Shown piece by piece: positions 14,288 through 22,392 of a stretch of 23,679 nt of DNA. A program made the position numbers and the translations under genes. This stretch comes from Pseudomonadota bacterium. GTDB lineage: Bacteria; Pseudomonadota; Alphaproteobacteria; Acetobacterales; Acetobacteraceae. Under the pieces are notes generated by a model. The model did no database searches, had not been told where the DNA came from, and saw only the letters and a program-made list of their open reading frames with translations. Numbering within the stretch: position 1 is the stretch's first letter; every line of letters begins with the position of its first letter. Where the stretch lies: positions 1-23,679 of the forward strand of contig JAJZHU010000005.1 in assembly GCA_021798375.1 (NCBI GenBank), read 5' to 3'.

Positions 14288-15708
14288 CAACTGCGTCCGA
14301 AATGGTCTTCCAACCGCACGATATCGTCTTCGCCCAGATAGGAGCCGGATTGCACTTCGATCAATTCCAGCGGGATTCGCCCCACATTATCAAGCCGGTG
14401 TACACAACCCAACGGCAAATAGACGCTCTCGTTCTCGCGCACCATCAGCACCTCGGCGTCGCGCGTCACCTGGGCCGTGCCCACCACCACCACCCAATGT
14501 TCGGCGCGGTGGAAATGTTTCTGCAAACTCAGTTGCTTGCCCGGATCGACCACAATCCGCTTGACCTGAAACCGCGCCCCGCTGATCAGGCTTTCGTAAA
14601 ATCCCCACGGCCGGTAAATGCGGCGATGCTCGGTCGCCTGCTTGCGCCCCTGCTTCTTCAGCCGGTCCACGATCACCTTCACATCCTGCGATCGATCGCG
14701 CCTTGCCGCCAGCACCGCATCGTCGGTCACCACCAGGGCGATGTCCTCCAGCCCCGCCACCGCCACCAGCATCCCTTCGGCCCGGACCAAACAATTCCTG
14801 GCGTCCACCAGGGTAACATCGCCCGTGGTCGCGTTGCCGTCGGCATCCTTGGCTGAAAGCTGCCACAGCGCGTCCCAACTCCCCACGTCCGACCAGCCGA
14901 TTTCGGCCGGCACCACCACCGCCTTTTGGGTGCGTTCGGCCACGGCATAATCGATCGAAATATCGGGACTCGCCGCGAACGCGGCTTCATCCAGCCGCAC
15001 AAACCCCAAATCGTCGCGCCGCGCCGCCACCGCTTGCTTCACCGCCGCCAACACATCGGGCGCATGTTCGGCCATCTCGGCGAGCCAGGTGCGCGCGGTG
15101 GCCACGAACATCCCCGAGTTCCACAAATGCCGCCCGCTGGCCACCAATCGCTCGGCCTCGGCCAGCACCGGCTTTTCCACGAATCGCGCCACGCCATGCA
15201 CGCCCGCGATTCCCGGCAGTTCCGCGCCCAGTTCGATATAGCCGTAACCCGTCTCTGGCCCCGTGGGTTTCATGCCGAAGGTCACGCAATAACCCGCCCG
15301 CGCCGCCTCGCACGCAAGCGCCAAACTCTCGTTCAGCGCATCGGGCAGGCTCACCGCCGCGTCCGCCGCCATGATCCACAACACCGCATCGGGATCGCGC
15401 TCGGCCGCGATCAGCGCCGCCGCCGCGATCGCCGGGGCGGAATTGCGCCCCACCGGCTCCAACACGATCCCGGCATCGTCGATTCCCACCTGGTGCAGTT
15501 GATCGCGCACCAAAAACCGGTGCTCGTGGTTGCACACCACCATCGGCGGCAAAAACGCCGCCCCGGAGGCCCGCAACACCGTGTCCTGGATCAGACTTTT
15601 GTCGGTCACCAGACTCCAGAACTGCTTGGGATAGGAACTGCGCGAAATCGGCCACAACCGCGTGCCAGAACCGCCAGAGAGAATAACCGGGACCACCAGG
15701 CTCGACAT
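14287..15708 (-). CDS. manC: Mannose-1-phosphate guanylyltransferase / mannose-6-phosphate isomerase
   Basis: This enzyme makes GDP-mannose from mannose-1-phosphate and GTP, and in this type-II class also interconverts fructose-6-P and mannose-6-P. The 473-residue protein opens VVPVILSGGSGTRLWPISRS with the nucleotidyltransferase signature GGSGTRLWP at 12-20 and PKQF just after. The C-terminal cupin domain carries RPWGFYESL, QLSLQKHFHRAEHWVVVVG with metal-binding His residues, and ESVYLPLGCVHRLDN. The ATG at 15708 was preferred over a GTG at 15717, because homologues begin close to VVPVILSGG; the ribosome site is weak for both. GDP-mannose feeds exopolysaccharide, LPS or GDP-fucose synthesis. 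The adjacent coupled gene and the membrane-protein gene upstream may belong to the same pathway. Confidence 0.96.
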   Translation of the reverse strand: MSSLVVPVILSGGSGTRLWPISRSSYPKQFWSLVTDKSLIQDTVLRASGAAFLPPMVVCNHEHRFLVRDQLHQVGIDDAGIVLEPVGRNSAPAIAAAALIAAERDPDAVLWIMAADAAVSLPDALNESLALACEAARAGYCVTFGMKPTGPETGYGYIELGAELPGIAGVHGVARFVEKPVLAEAERLVASGRHLWNSGMFVATARTWLAEMAEHAPDVLAAVKQAVAARRDDLGFVRLDEAAFAASPDISIDYAVAERTQKAVVVPAEIGWSDVGSWDALWQLSAKDADGNATTGDVTLVDARNCLVRAEGMLVAVAGLEDIALVVTDDAVLAARRDRSQDVKVIVDRLKKQGRKQATEHRRIYRPWGFYESLISGARFQVKRIVVDPGKQLSLQKHFHRAEHWVVVVGTAQVTRDAEVLMVRENESVYLPLGCVHRLDNVGRIPLELIEVQSGSYLGEDDIVRLEDHFGRS

Positions 15709-15761
15709 CGCCACCACTCACCCAACAAAAAGGAGAAAAAAACTATCGGCCCGGCAATCGA

Positions 15762-16145
15762 TCAAAGCGCCAGGAAATCCCGCCGCACCCAGCTCCAGGC
15801 GCCCAAACATAATCCAACCGCGCCCCAGGTCGCATTTTGATTGACGATCGCCACCGCCCCCAAGGCAACCGCCGCCACGCAAATCGGCGAAGGCGCGCGG
15901 ATCAAGGTCAGCAGCCCGGCATACAAGGCCGCCGCGCCCCAACCATAAACGCCCTGCAGCCACAAAGTCGCCGTGCGGGGCAGACAGATCAACGGCGGCG
16001 CGGATACGGAGCAAATCGTCCCCCACGCGCGCGGCTCGATGTAAACCGCCCGATAGCGCATCATCAGCGCCAAACTGGCCCCCACCAACGCCAGCCCCAT
16101 CGCATCGGCGATAAAAGGATGTTTGCGATGGAATTGCAGCATCAT
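15762..16145 (-). CDS. Small multi-pass membrane protein of unknown function
   Basis: This predicted protein has 127 residues with about four hydrophobic segments: ADAMGLALVGASLALMM near residues 14-30, a segment containing TLWLQGVYGWGAAALYAGLL, another with ICVAAVALGAVAIV, and a last with WGAVGLCLGAWSWV before the C-terminal RRDFLAL. The ATG at 16145 has AAGGA seven bases upstream; a second ATG follows immediately, and an ORF extension to 16208 is disfavoured. The gene is divergent from glyQ and lies 53 bases upstream of manC on the same strand. The gap contains a run of seven T after the stop but no good stem. No family is recognised. Codirection with manC hints at a cell-envelope role, nothing firmer. 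Confidence 0.7.
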   Translation of the reverse strand: MMLQFHRKHPFIADAMGLALVGASLALMMRYRAVYIEPRAWGTICSVSAPPLICLPRTATLWLQGVYGWGAAALYAGLLTLIRAPSPICVAAVALGAVAIVNQNATWGAVGLCLGAWSWVRRDFLAL

Positions 16146-16249
16146 GATCCTGTCCTTATGGTGCGCGCCCGCACTACGTGGCACACATAGTATCAGACGT
16201 TCTAGCAAACGCCATTCGCTGTATTGTTCAAGGAGCCCAGGTCAAGTCA

Positions 16250-17119
16250 ATGGGGAACGCGCCCAGCTTTCAGGAAATGATCCTGCGCCTGCACGGCTTT
16301 TGGGCCCGGCAAGGCTGTGTCATCTTGCAACCTTACGATGTGGAAATGGGCGCAGGCACCTTCCACCCCGCCACAACCTTGCACGCTCTGGGCGAAAAAC
16401 CCTGGCGCGCCGCCTATGTGCAGCCCTCGCGCCGCCCCACCGACGGGCGCTATGGCGAAAATCCCAACCGGCTGCAGCATTATTATCAATACCAGGTGAT
16501 CATGAAGCCAAGCCCGGCCACGGCCCAGGATCTGCTCTTGCAAAGCTATCGCGAGATCGGCCTCGACCCCGCCCTGCACGACTTCCGCTTTGTCGAGGAC
16601 GATTGGGAAAGCCCTACCCTGGGCGCCTGGGGCCTGGGCTGGGAAGTGTGGTGCGACGGCATGGAGGTGGGTCAATTCACCTATTTCCAGCAAGTCGGCG
16701 GCATCCCGGTGATCCTTCCCAGTTTCGAGATGACCTATGGACTCGAACGGCTGGCGATGTATGTGCAGGAAGTCGAAAACGTGTTCGACCTCGATTTCAA
16801 CGGCAACGGCGTCACCTATGGCGATATCTTTCTGCGCGCCGAACGCGAATACAGCGCGCATAACTTCGAATTTTCCAACCCTGAAATGCTCGCGCGCCAT
16901 TTCACCGACGCCGAAGCGGAGTGCGGTTCGTTGCTGGCCAATAAACTTGCCTTGCCCGCCTATGATCAGTGCATCAAGGCCAGCCATCTGTTCAATCTGC
17001 TCGACGCCCGCGGCGTGATCTCGGTCACCGAACGGGCGGCCTATATCGGCCGTGTGCGCGCCCTGGCCAAAGCCTGCTGCGAGGCATGGCTGGCCGGCGA
17101 ACTTGCCTGCGCGATCTAA
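16250..17119 (+). CDS. glyQ: Glycine-tRNA ligase alpha subunit
   Basis: This is the catalytic subunit of the bacterial alpha2beta2 glycyl-tRNA synthetase, a class II enzyme that forms glycyl-adenylate. The 289-residue protein is near family length and has the diagnostic segments FWARQGCVILQPYDVEMGAG, AAYVQPSRRPTDGRYGENPN, LQHYYQYQVIMKPSP, FVEDDWESPTLGAWGLGWEV, QFTYFQQVGG and TYGLERLAMY. The ATG at 16250 matches family N-termini. AAGGAG at 16230-16235 is an unusually distant 14 bases upstream, and no other in-frame start lies between them. An ORF extension to a GTG at 16178 exists but lacks support. glyS follows after 23 bases, so glyQ is the first gene of a glyQ-glyS-ppdK unit, whose promoter should lie in the 104-base gap before it. 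Confidence 0.97.
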   Translation: MGNAPSFQEMILRLHGFWARQGCVILQPYDVEMGAGTFHPATTLHALGEKPWRAAYVQPSRRPTDGRYGENPNRLQHYYQYQVIMKPSPATAQDLLLQSYREIGLDPALHDFRFVEDDWESPTLGAWGLGWEVWCDGMEVGQFTYFQQVGGIPVILPSFEMTYGLERLAMYVQEVENVFDLDFNGNGVTYGDIFLRAEREYSAHNFEFSNPEMLARHFTDAEAECGSLLANKLALPAYDQCIKASHLFNLLDARGVISVTERAAYIGRVRALAKACCEAWLAGELACAI

Positions 17120-17142
17120 ATTTATGGCGGTATAAGATTCCA

Positions 17143-19176
17143 ATGTCCGAATTTCTCCTCGAGCTATTCTCCGAAGAAATCCCCGCCCGGATGCAGGCGC
17201 GCGGGGCCGAAGACCTCGCCCGTCTGGTGGGCGAGGCGCTGGCACCGCTCAACATCGCCGCCATCGATCCGATCTATGGCCCGCGCCGCATCGCCCTGGT
17301 GGCGCAGATCGACAAAAGCGTCCCCGCGGCCAGCATCCCGGAACGCGGCCCGCGCCTCACCGCGCCCGACGCCGCCCTCAACGGCTTCTTGCGCAAACAA
17401 GGTGCCACGCGCGAAGAACTGCGCGCCGAGGGCGATTTCTGGGTGTTGGAAAAAACCTCCCCCGCCCAACCCGCCGCCACGTTGATCGCCGAACGCCTGC
17501 CTGCGCTGCTGCGCCGTTTCCCCTGGCCCAAATCGATGCGCTGGGGCGGCAGTTCGTCTTTCACCTGGGTCCGCCCGCTCAAACGTATCTTGTGTCTGCT
17601 CGACGGCGAAATCGTGCCGTTCGATCTGAACTTCGGCGGCGACGACGGGCACGGCCTCCGATCCTCCAACCTCACCGAAGGCCATCGCATGATGTCCCCC
17701 GGTGCATTCACCGTGAACAGCGCCGCCGACTGGCGCGAAAAGCTGCTGACCCATCATGTCGTGCTCGACGCCGCGGAGCGCCGCCGCCTGATCGCCCAGG
17801 GGTTGGAGAAAGCCGCGGCGCAACAGCCCAATCTCGCCATCGTTCCCGACTCCGGCCTGCTTGATGAAGTCACCGGCCTGGTGGAATGGCCGGTCGCCCT
17901 GCTGGGGCGCATCGACGACGATTTCATGGATCTGCCGCCCGAGGTGATGCAGGTGTCGATGCGCGTCAATCAGCGCTATTTCGCCACCCGCGATAATTTC
18001 GGCGCCCCCGCGCCATACTTTGCCTTCGTCGCCAACGTCGAAGCCCTCGACGGCGGCCGCGCCATCGTCGGCGGCAACGAGCGCGTGCTGCGCGCCCGCT
18101 TCTCCGATGCCCGCCATTTCTGGGATCTCGACCGCGCCCGCAGCCTCGAATCCCGCCTCCCGGCGCTCGACCGCGTCACCTTCCACATCAAACTCGGCAC
18201 CCAGGGCGAGCGCGCGGGCCGCCTGAGCCGTCTCGCCCATCATCTGGCGGTAGGTCTCGGCGCCGACGCGGGACTTGCCGCCCGCGCCGCCCTGTTGTGC
18301 AAAGCCGATCTTTCCACCGGCATGGTGGGCGAGTTCCCCGAATTGCAAGGCATCATGGGCAGCTATTACGCCGCCCACGACGGCGAAGCGCCCGAAGTGG
18401 TAAAGGCCATCCGCGAACATTACAGCCCCAAAGGCCCATCCGACGCAGTGCCCAGCGCCCCCGCGAGTGTGGTAACGGCGCTGGCCGACAAGCTGGATAC
18501 ACTGGCTGGCTTCTTCGCCATCGGCGAAAAACCCACCGGCGCGGGTGATCCGTTTGCCTTGCGCCGCGCCGCCCTGGGCATCATCCGCATCATCCGCGAC
18601 AACAAACTCCGCCTGCATCTGCGCGAACAGATCGGTTTCGCCCTCAGCGCCCGGCTGGAATATGTGCCGGAAATCCTCGAATTCCTGCTCGACCGGCTGC
18701 GCATCCAACTGCGCGCCGAGGGCGCCCGCCATGATGTGCTGGCGGCCATCGGCGAGGACGACGATCTCACCCGCCTGCTTGCCCGCACCGAGGCGGTGGC
18801 CGATTTCCTCACCACCGAGGACGGCGCCAACCTGCACGCCGCCTATAAGCGCGCCGCCAATATCCTGCGCATCGAAGAAAAGAAAGACGGCGCCATCACC
18901 GGCGAGATCGCCCGCGACCTGCTTGTCTTGCCCGAGGAACAAGCGCTTATGGCCATCCTCGACGGGCTTGCGGGTGTGTCCAAACTGCTAGAGGCGGAAC
19001 AATTCCGCACCGCGATGACCGAAATGGCACATCTGCGGGTTCCGCTGGACGGGTTCTTTGATAAAGTAACGGTCAACGCGCCAGAAGCGCCCATCCGTTC
19101 CAATCGCTTGCGGCTGCTCGCCCTGGTTCGTTCGACGATCGACCAGGTGGCAGATTTTTCTCGTATCGAAGGCTGA
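17143..19176 (+). CDS. glyS: Glycine-tRNA ligase beta subunit
   Basis: This subunit recognises tRNA-Gly and completes the tetrameric enzyme with GlyQ. The 677-residue protein is close to the usual 680-700. It opens MSEFLLELFSEEIPARMQ, the hallmark N-terminus. Further along are RFPWPKSMRWG, SFTWVRPLKRILCLLDGEIV, GHRMMSPG, the long central region with MQVSMRVNQRYFA and NERVLRARFSDARHFWDLDR, then HD-like segments around LCKADLSTGMVGEFPELQG. The DALR-type anticodon-binding domain lies at the C-terminus, ending in VTVNAPEAPIRSNRLRLLAL. The ATG at 17143 is fixed by that N-terminus; its ribosome site is weak, so coupling to glyQ is likely. The stop lies 8 bases before ppdK. Confidence 0.97.
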   Translation: MSEFLLELFSEEIPARMQARGAEDLARLVGEALAPLNIAAIDPIYGPRRIALVAQIDKSVPAASIPERGPRLTAPDAALNGFLRKQGATREELRAEGDFWVLEKTSPAQPAATLIAERLPALLRRFPWPKSMRWGGSSSFTWVRPLKRILCLLDGEIVPFDLNFGGDDGHGLRSSNLTEGHRMMSPGAFTVNSAADWREKLLTHHVVLDAAERRRLIAQGLEKAAAQQPNLAIVPDSGLLDEVTGLVEWPVALLGRIDDDFMDLPPEVMQVSMRVNQRYFATRDNFGAPAPYFAFVANVEALDGGRAIVGGNERVLRARFSDARHFWDLDRARSLESRLPALDRVTFHIKLGTQGERAGRLSRLAHHLAVGLGADAGLAARAALLCKADLSTGMVGEFPELQGIMGSYYAAHDGEAPEVVKAIREHYSPKGPSDAVPSAPASVVTALADKLDTLAGFFAIGEKPTGAGDPFALRRAALGIIRIIRDNKLRLHLREQIGFALSARLEYVPEILEFLLDRLRIQLRAEGARHDVLAAIGEDDDLTRLLARTEAVADFLTTEDGANLHAAYKRAANILRIEEKKDGAITGEIARDLLVLPEEQALMAILDGLAGVSKLLEAEQFRTAMTEMAHLRVPLDGFFDKVTVNAPEAPIRSNRLRLLALVRSTIDQVADFSRIEG

Positions 19177-19184
19177 GGTCAAAC

Positions 19185-21854
19185 ATGACGAAATGTGTTT
19201 ATAGTTTTGGCGCGGGTCATAACGAAGGTCGTGCCGACATGCACAACCTGCTCGGTGGCAAAGGCGCCAACCTCGCCGAAATGGCCTCGATCGGCTTGCC
19301 GGTCCCGCCAGGCTTTACCATCACCACCGAAGTCTGCACCGCTTTCACCGATAGCAACGGCACCTATCCGGCCGAACTGGCGGCCCAGGTGCGCGCCGCC
19401 CTCGCCGTGGTCGAAGCCGCCGTCGGGCGCAAATTCGGCGACAAACACAACCCCCTGCTCGTCTCGGTGCGTTCGGGCGCGCGTGTTTCCATGCCCGGCA
19501 TGATGGATACGGTGCTCAACCTCGGCCTCAACGACGCCACCGTGATCGGCCTGGCCGAAGGTGCCGGCGACGCCCGATTCGCCTGGGACAGCTATCGCCG
19601 CTTCATCCAGATGTACAGCTCGGTGGTGCTTGGCGTCGATCACCACCGCTTTGAAGAAATCATCGAGCATGTCAAACTCGATCAGGGCGCGATCGAAGAC
19701 ACCACCCTGTCCGCCCAGGATTGGCACCGCATCGTCGATGCCTATAAAGACATGGTCGAGGAAGAAACCGGCCACGCCTTTCCGCAAGACCCCGAGGAAC
19801 AATTATGGGGCGCCATCGGCGCGGTGTTCGGTTCATGGATGAACCCGCGCGCCATCACCTATCGCCGCTTGCATGAAATCCCCGGCAACTGGGGCACGGC
19901 CGTCAGCGTGCAAGCCATGGTGTTCGGCAACATGGGAGCCGATTGCGCCACCGGCGTGTGTTTCACCCGCGATCCGTCCACCGGCGAAAATATCTTTTAC
20001 GGCGAATATCTGATCAACGCCCAGGGCGAAGACGTGGTGGCGGGCATCCGCACCCCGCAGCCGCTGTGCACGGCGCGCGCCAAGCCGGGCGAGGTTTCTA
20101 TGGAAGAAGCCATGCCCGCCGCCTACGCCGAACTGGTCAAGGTGCGCGAAAAGCTCGAACAGCATTATCGCGACATGCAGGACATCGAGTTCACCATCCA
20201 GCGCGACAAGCTTTACATGCTGCAAACCCGCAACGGCAAACGCACCGCCGCCGCCAGTTTGCGCATCGCCGTCGATATGGCCAACGAGGGCCTGATCGAC
20301 CGCAACGAAGCCATCATGCGGGTCAATCCATCCTCGCTCGATCAATTGCTGCACCCCACGCTCGACCCCAAAGCCACCCGCACCTTGCTCTCCAAAGGCC
20401 TGCCCGCCTCGCCGGGGGCTGCCTCGGGCCATGTGGTGTTCTCGGCCGATGAAGCCGAAAACCGCAGCCAAAAGGGCGAATCGGTGATTCTGGTGCGCAT
20501 CGAAACCAGCCCCGAAGACATCCACGGTATGCACGCCGCCCGCGGCATTCTCACCACCCGCGGCGGCATGACCAGCCACGCCGCCGTGGTCGCCCGCGGC
20601 ATGGGCCGGCCATGCGTCGCCGGCGCCGGTGGCATCACCGTCGATTACCACCGCCAAACCCTGTCGGCCGGTGGACGCACCATCCGCGCCGGTGAACTTG
20701 TCACCATCGATGGCGCCACCGGCGAGGTCTTCGCGGGCTCGGTCGCCATGATCGAACCCGCATTGTCGAACGATTTCGCCACCTTGATGACATGGGCCGA
20801 CGCCGTGCGCCGTTTGCGCGTGCGCACCAACGCCGAGACCCCGCTTGATGCCAACACCGCCCGCAAATTCGGCGCCGAAGGCATCGGCCTGTGCCGCACC
20901 GAACATATGTTCTTCGACCCCGCCCGCATCGGCGCGGTGCGGCAGATGATCATGGCGTCGGATGCCGACGGCCGCAAAGCCGCCCTGGCGCGCCTGCTGC
21001 CGTTCCAACGCCAGGATTTCACCGACCTGTTCCGCATCATGGCCGGCCTGCCTGTCACCATCCGCCTGCTCGACCCGCCCTTGCACGAATTCCTCCCCCA
21101 TGCCGAAGGCGAAATGCAGGAAGTCGCGGCGGCACTCGGCCTCGATCTCGAAGCCATCCGCCGCCGCGTGTCGGAGCTTTCCGAAGCCAACCCCATGCTG
21201 GGCCATCGCGGCTGCCGCCTGGGCATCACCTTCCCGGAAATCTATGAAATGCAAGCCCGCGCCATCTTTGAAGGCGCCATCGCCATCGCCCGGGAAACCG
21301 GCGACGCCCCCGTGCCCGAAATCATGATCCCGCTCGTCGGCGCCAAGCGCGAGCTTGAAGTCACCCGCGCCCAGGTCGATAAAATCGCCAAGGAAGTGTT
21401 CGCCGAAGCGGGCCAGACGCTTACCTACACCGTGGGCACCATGATCGAACTGCCGCGCGCCGCCCTCACCGCCGATCACATCGCCGAGGCGGCCGATTTC
21501 TTCAGCTTCGGCACCAACGATCTCACCCAGACCGTGTTCGGCCTGTCGCGCGACGACGCGGGCAAGTTCCTGCCTTTCTACGTCGAACACGGCATCCTGC
21601 CGCGCGATCCGTTCGTCACACTCGACCTTGAAGGCGTGGGCGAGTGCATCCGCATCGCCGCGCAAAAAGGCCGCTCGAAAAAGCCCGACCTGAAAATGGG
21701 CATCTGCGGCGAACACGGCGGCGACCCCAGCTCGATCCATTTCTGCGAAGCCACCGGGCTCGATTATGTTTCCTGCTCGCCCTACCGCGTTCCCGTGGCG
21801 CGTCTGGCGGCGGCCCAGGCCACCTTGGGCGTCGCGCGCGACCGCACCGCTTGA
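19185..21854 (+). CDS. ppdK: Pyruvate, phosphate dikinase
   Basis: This enzyme interconverts pyruvate + ATP + phosphate with PEP + AMP + pyrophosphate, supporting gluconeogenesis or PPi-dependent glycolysis. The 889-residue protein has the full three-domain layout. The N-terminal ATP-grasp domain contains LLGGKGANLAEMASIGLPVP and SVRSGARVSMPGMMDTVLNL. The swivelling phosphohistidine domain has GGMTSHAAVVARGMG with catalytic His465. The C-terminal PEP/pyruvate TIM barrel has GLCRTEHMFF, GTNDLTQTVFG and CGEHGGDP with catalytic Cys841. The His465/Cys841 pair is offset by ten from the well-studied Clostridium symbiosum enzyme. The ATG at 19185 is preceded by GAGG overlapping the glyS stop codon. 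Position after glyS matches gene order seen in other alphaproteobacteria. No PDRP regulatory gene is adjacent. Confidence 0.98.
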   Translation: MTKCVYSFGAGHNEGRADMHNLLGGKGANLAEMASIGLPVPPGFTITTEVCTAFTDSNGTYPAELAAQVRAALAVVEAAVGRKFGDKHNPLLVSVRSGARVSMPGMMDTVLNLGLNDATVIGLAEGAGDARFAWDSYRRFIQMYSSVVLGVDHHRFEEIIEHVKLDQGAIEDTTLSAQDWHRIVDAYKDMVEEETGHAFPQDPEEQLWGAIGAVFGSWMNPRAITYRRLHEIPGNWGTAVSVQAMVFGNMGADCATGVCFTRDPSTGENIFYGEYLINAQGEDVVAGIRTPQPLCTARAKPGEVSMEEAMPAAYAELVKVREKLEQHYRDMQDIEFTIQRDKLYMLQTRNGKRTAAASLRIAVDMANEGLIDRNEAIMRVNPSSLDQLLHPTLDPKATRTLLSKGLPASPGAASGHVVFSADEAENRSQKGESVILVRIETSPEDIHGMHAARGILTTRGGMTSHAAVVARGMGRPCVAGAGGITVDYHRQTLSAGGRTIRAGELVTIDGATGEVFAGSVAMIEPALSNDFATLMTWADAVRRLRVRTNAETPLDANTARKFGAEGIGLCRTEHMFFDPARIGAVRQMIMASDADGRKAALARLLPFQRQDFTDLFRIMAGLPVTIRLLDPPLHEFLPHAEGEMQEVAAALGLDLEAIRRRVSELSEANPMLGHRGCRLGITFPEIYEMQARAIFEGAIAIARETGDAPVPEIMIPLVGAKRELEVTRAQVDKIAKEVFAEAGQTLTYTVGTMIELPRAALTADHIAEAADFFSFGTNDLTQTVFGLSRDDAGKFLPFYVEHGILPRDPFVTLDLEGVGECIRIAAQKGRSKKPDLKMGICGEHGGDPSSIHFCEATGLDYVSCSPYRVPVARLAAAQATLGVARDRTA

Positions 21855-21866
21855 ACAATTCCTGAA

Positions 21867-21900
21867 CGCAGGGCGGAACAAAGGCACATTCCGCCCTGTG
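21867..21900 (+). terminator. Hairpin downstream of ppdK, probable terminator
   Basis: A 12-bp stem (21867-21878 with 21889-21900, one G-T wobble) has a 10-base loop and begins 13 bases after the ppdK stop. No T-tract follows directly; the downstream sequence is C/G then A-rich. It may act as a Rho-assisted terminator or 3'-end stabiliser closing the glyQ-glyS-ppdK unit. Confidence 0.5.
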
Positions 21901-21940
21901 CCCGGGCAGGCAAAAAGCAAAAAACTTTCGGAAAATAAAT

Positions 21941-22366
21941 ATGCCGTCTTATGTTGAAGAGATTTTATTGCAAAACGAGGAAATAACTTACCGCGCGCAT
22001 TTGAGCAAATGGGCCTATTTTTGGCGTATTTTCTTCGGGGTTATCTTGTTTCCATTCATAATCGGCGTGTTTATTTTATTTGGCCTGTGGGTGAAGTTCA
22101 CCAACACCGAGCTTGCCGTCACCAATCTGCGCGTCGTCGCGAAATTCGGCTTCATCCGTCGCAATACATTCGAACTGGACATCAATCGGGTCGAAGGCAT
22201 CCAGATCCACCAAACTTTCTTTGGCCGGATTTTCAACTTTGGCACCTTGCGCATCGGCGGCACCGGCAACGCCGACCCGATCCCCAATATATCCCATCCC
22301 ATGGCGTTCCAAAAAGCCGTGATGGAAAGCCAGAACACCTATCGCCATTCGTCAATAAGACAATAG
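21941..22366 (+). CDS. Small membrane protein with bacterial PH-like (bPH2/YdbS-type) domain
   Basis: The 141-residue protein begins with a short soluble stretch, then hydrophobic segments over about residues 24-50 (WAYFWRIFFGVILFPFIIGV and following), then TELAVTNLRVVAKFGFIRRN and TFELDINRVEGIQIHQ, FGTLRIGGTG: the alternating pattern of PF03703 (bPH2, formerly DUF304). Such proteins sit in the inner membrane with the PH-like domain in the cytoplasm; their role is largely unknown. The ATG at 21941 has GGA eight bases upstream. The gene is clearly more A/T-rich than its neighbours, hinting at separate origin or weak expression. It lies 26 bases before the sugar-transporter gene on the same strand and may be co-transcribed, but no functional link is apparent. 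Confidence 0.85.
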   Translation: MPSYVEEILLQNEEITYRAHLSKWAYFWRIFFGVILFPFIIGVFILFGLWVKFTNTELAVTNLRVVAKFGFIRRNTFELDINRVEGIQIHQTFFGRIFNFGTLRIGGTGNADPIPNISHPMAFQKAVMESQNTYRHSSIRQ

Positions 22367-22392
22367 ACAACCAGCCGTCGGAGAACAGCAGA

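Noticed and set aside
15718..16026. 102-codon minus-strand ORF overlapping the small membrane protein
   Set aside because: It is in another frame of the gene at 15762-16145, with poorer start context and no clear helices.
17164..18942. 592-codon open frame on the minus strand, opposite glyS
   Set aside because: Antisense shadow of glyS caused by strong C/G third-position bias; Gly/Ala/Phe/Asp-rich low-motif translation.
19833..21920. 695-codon open frame on the minus strand, opposite ppdK
   Set aside because: Strikingly long, but fully antisense to an intact ppdK with the same composition pattern as the other shadows. No recognisable domain was found, so it is not evidence of an overlapping gene.
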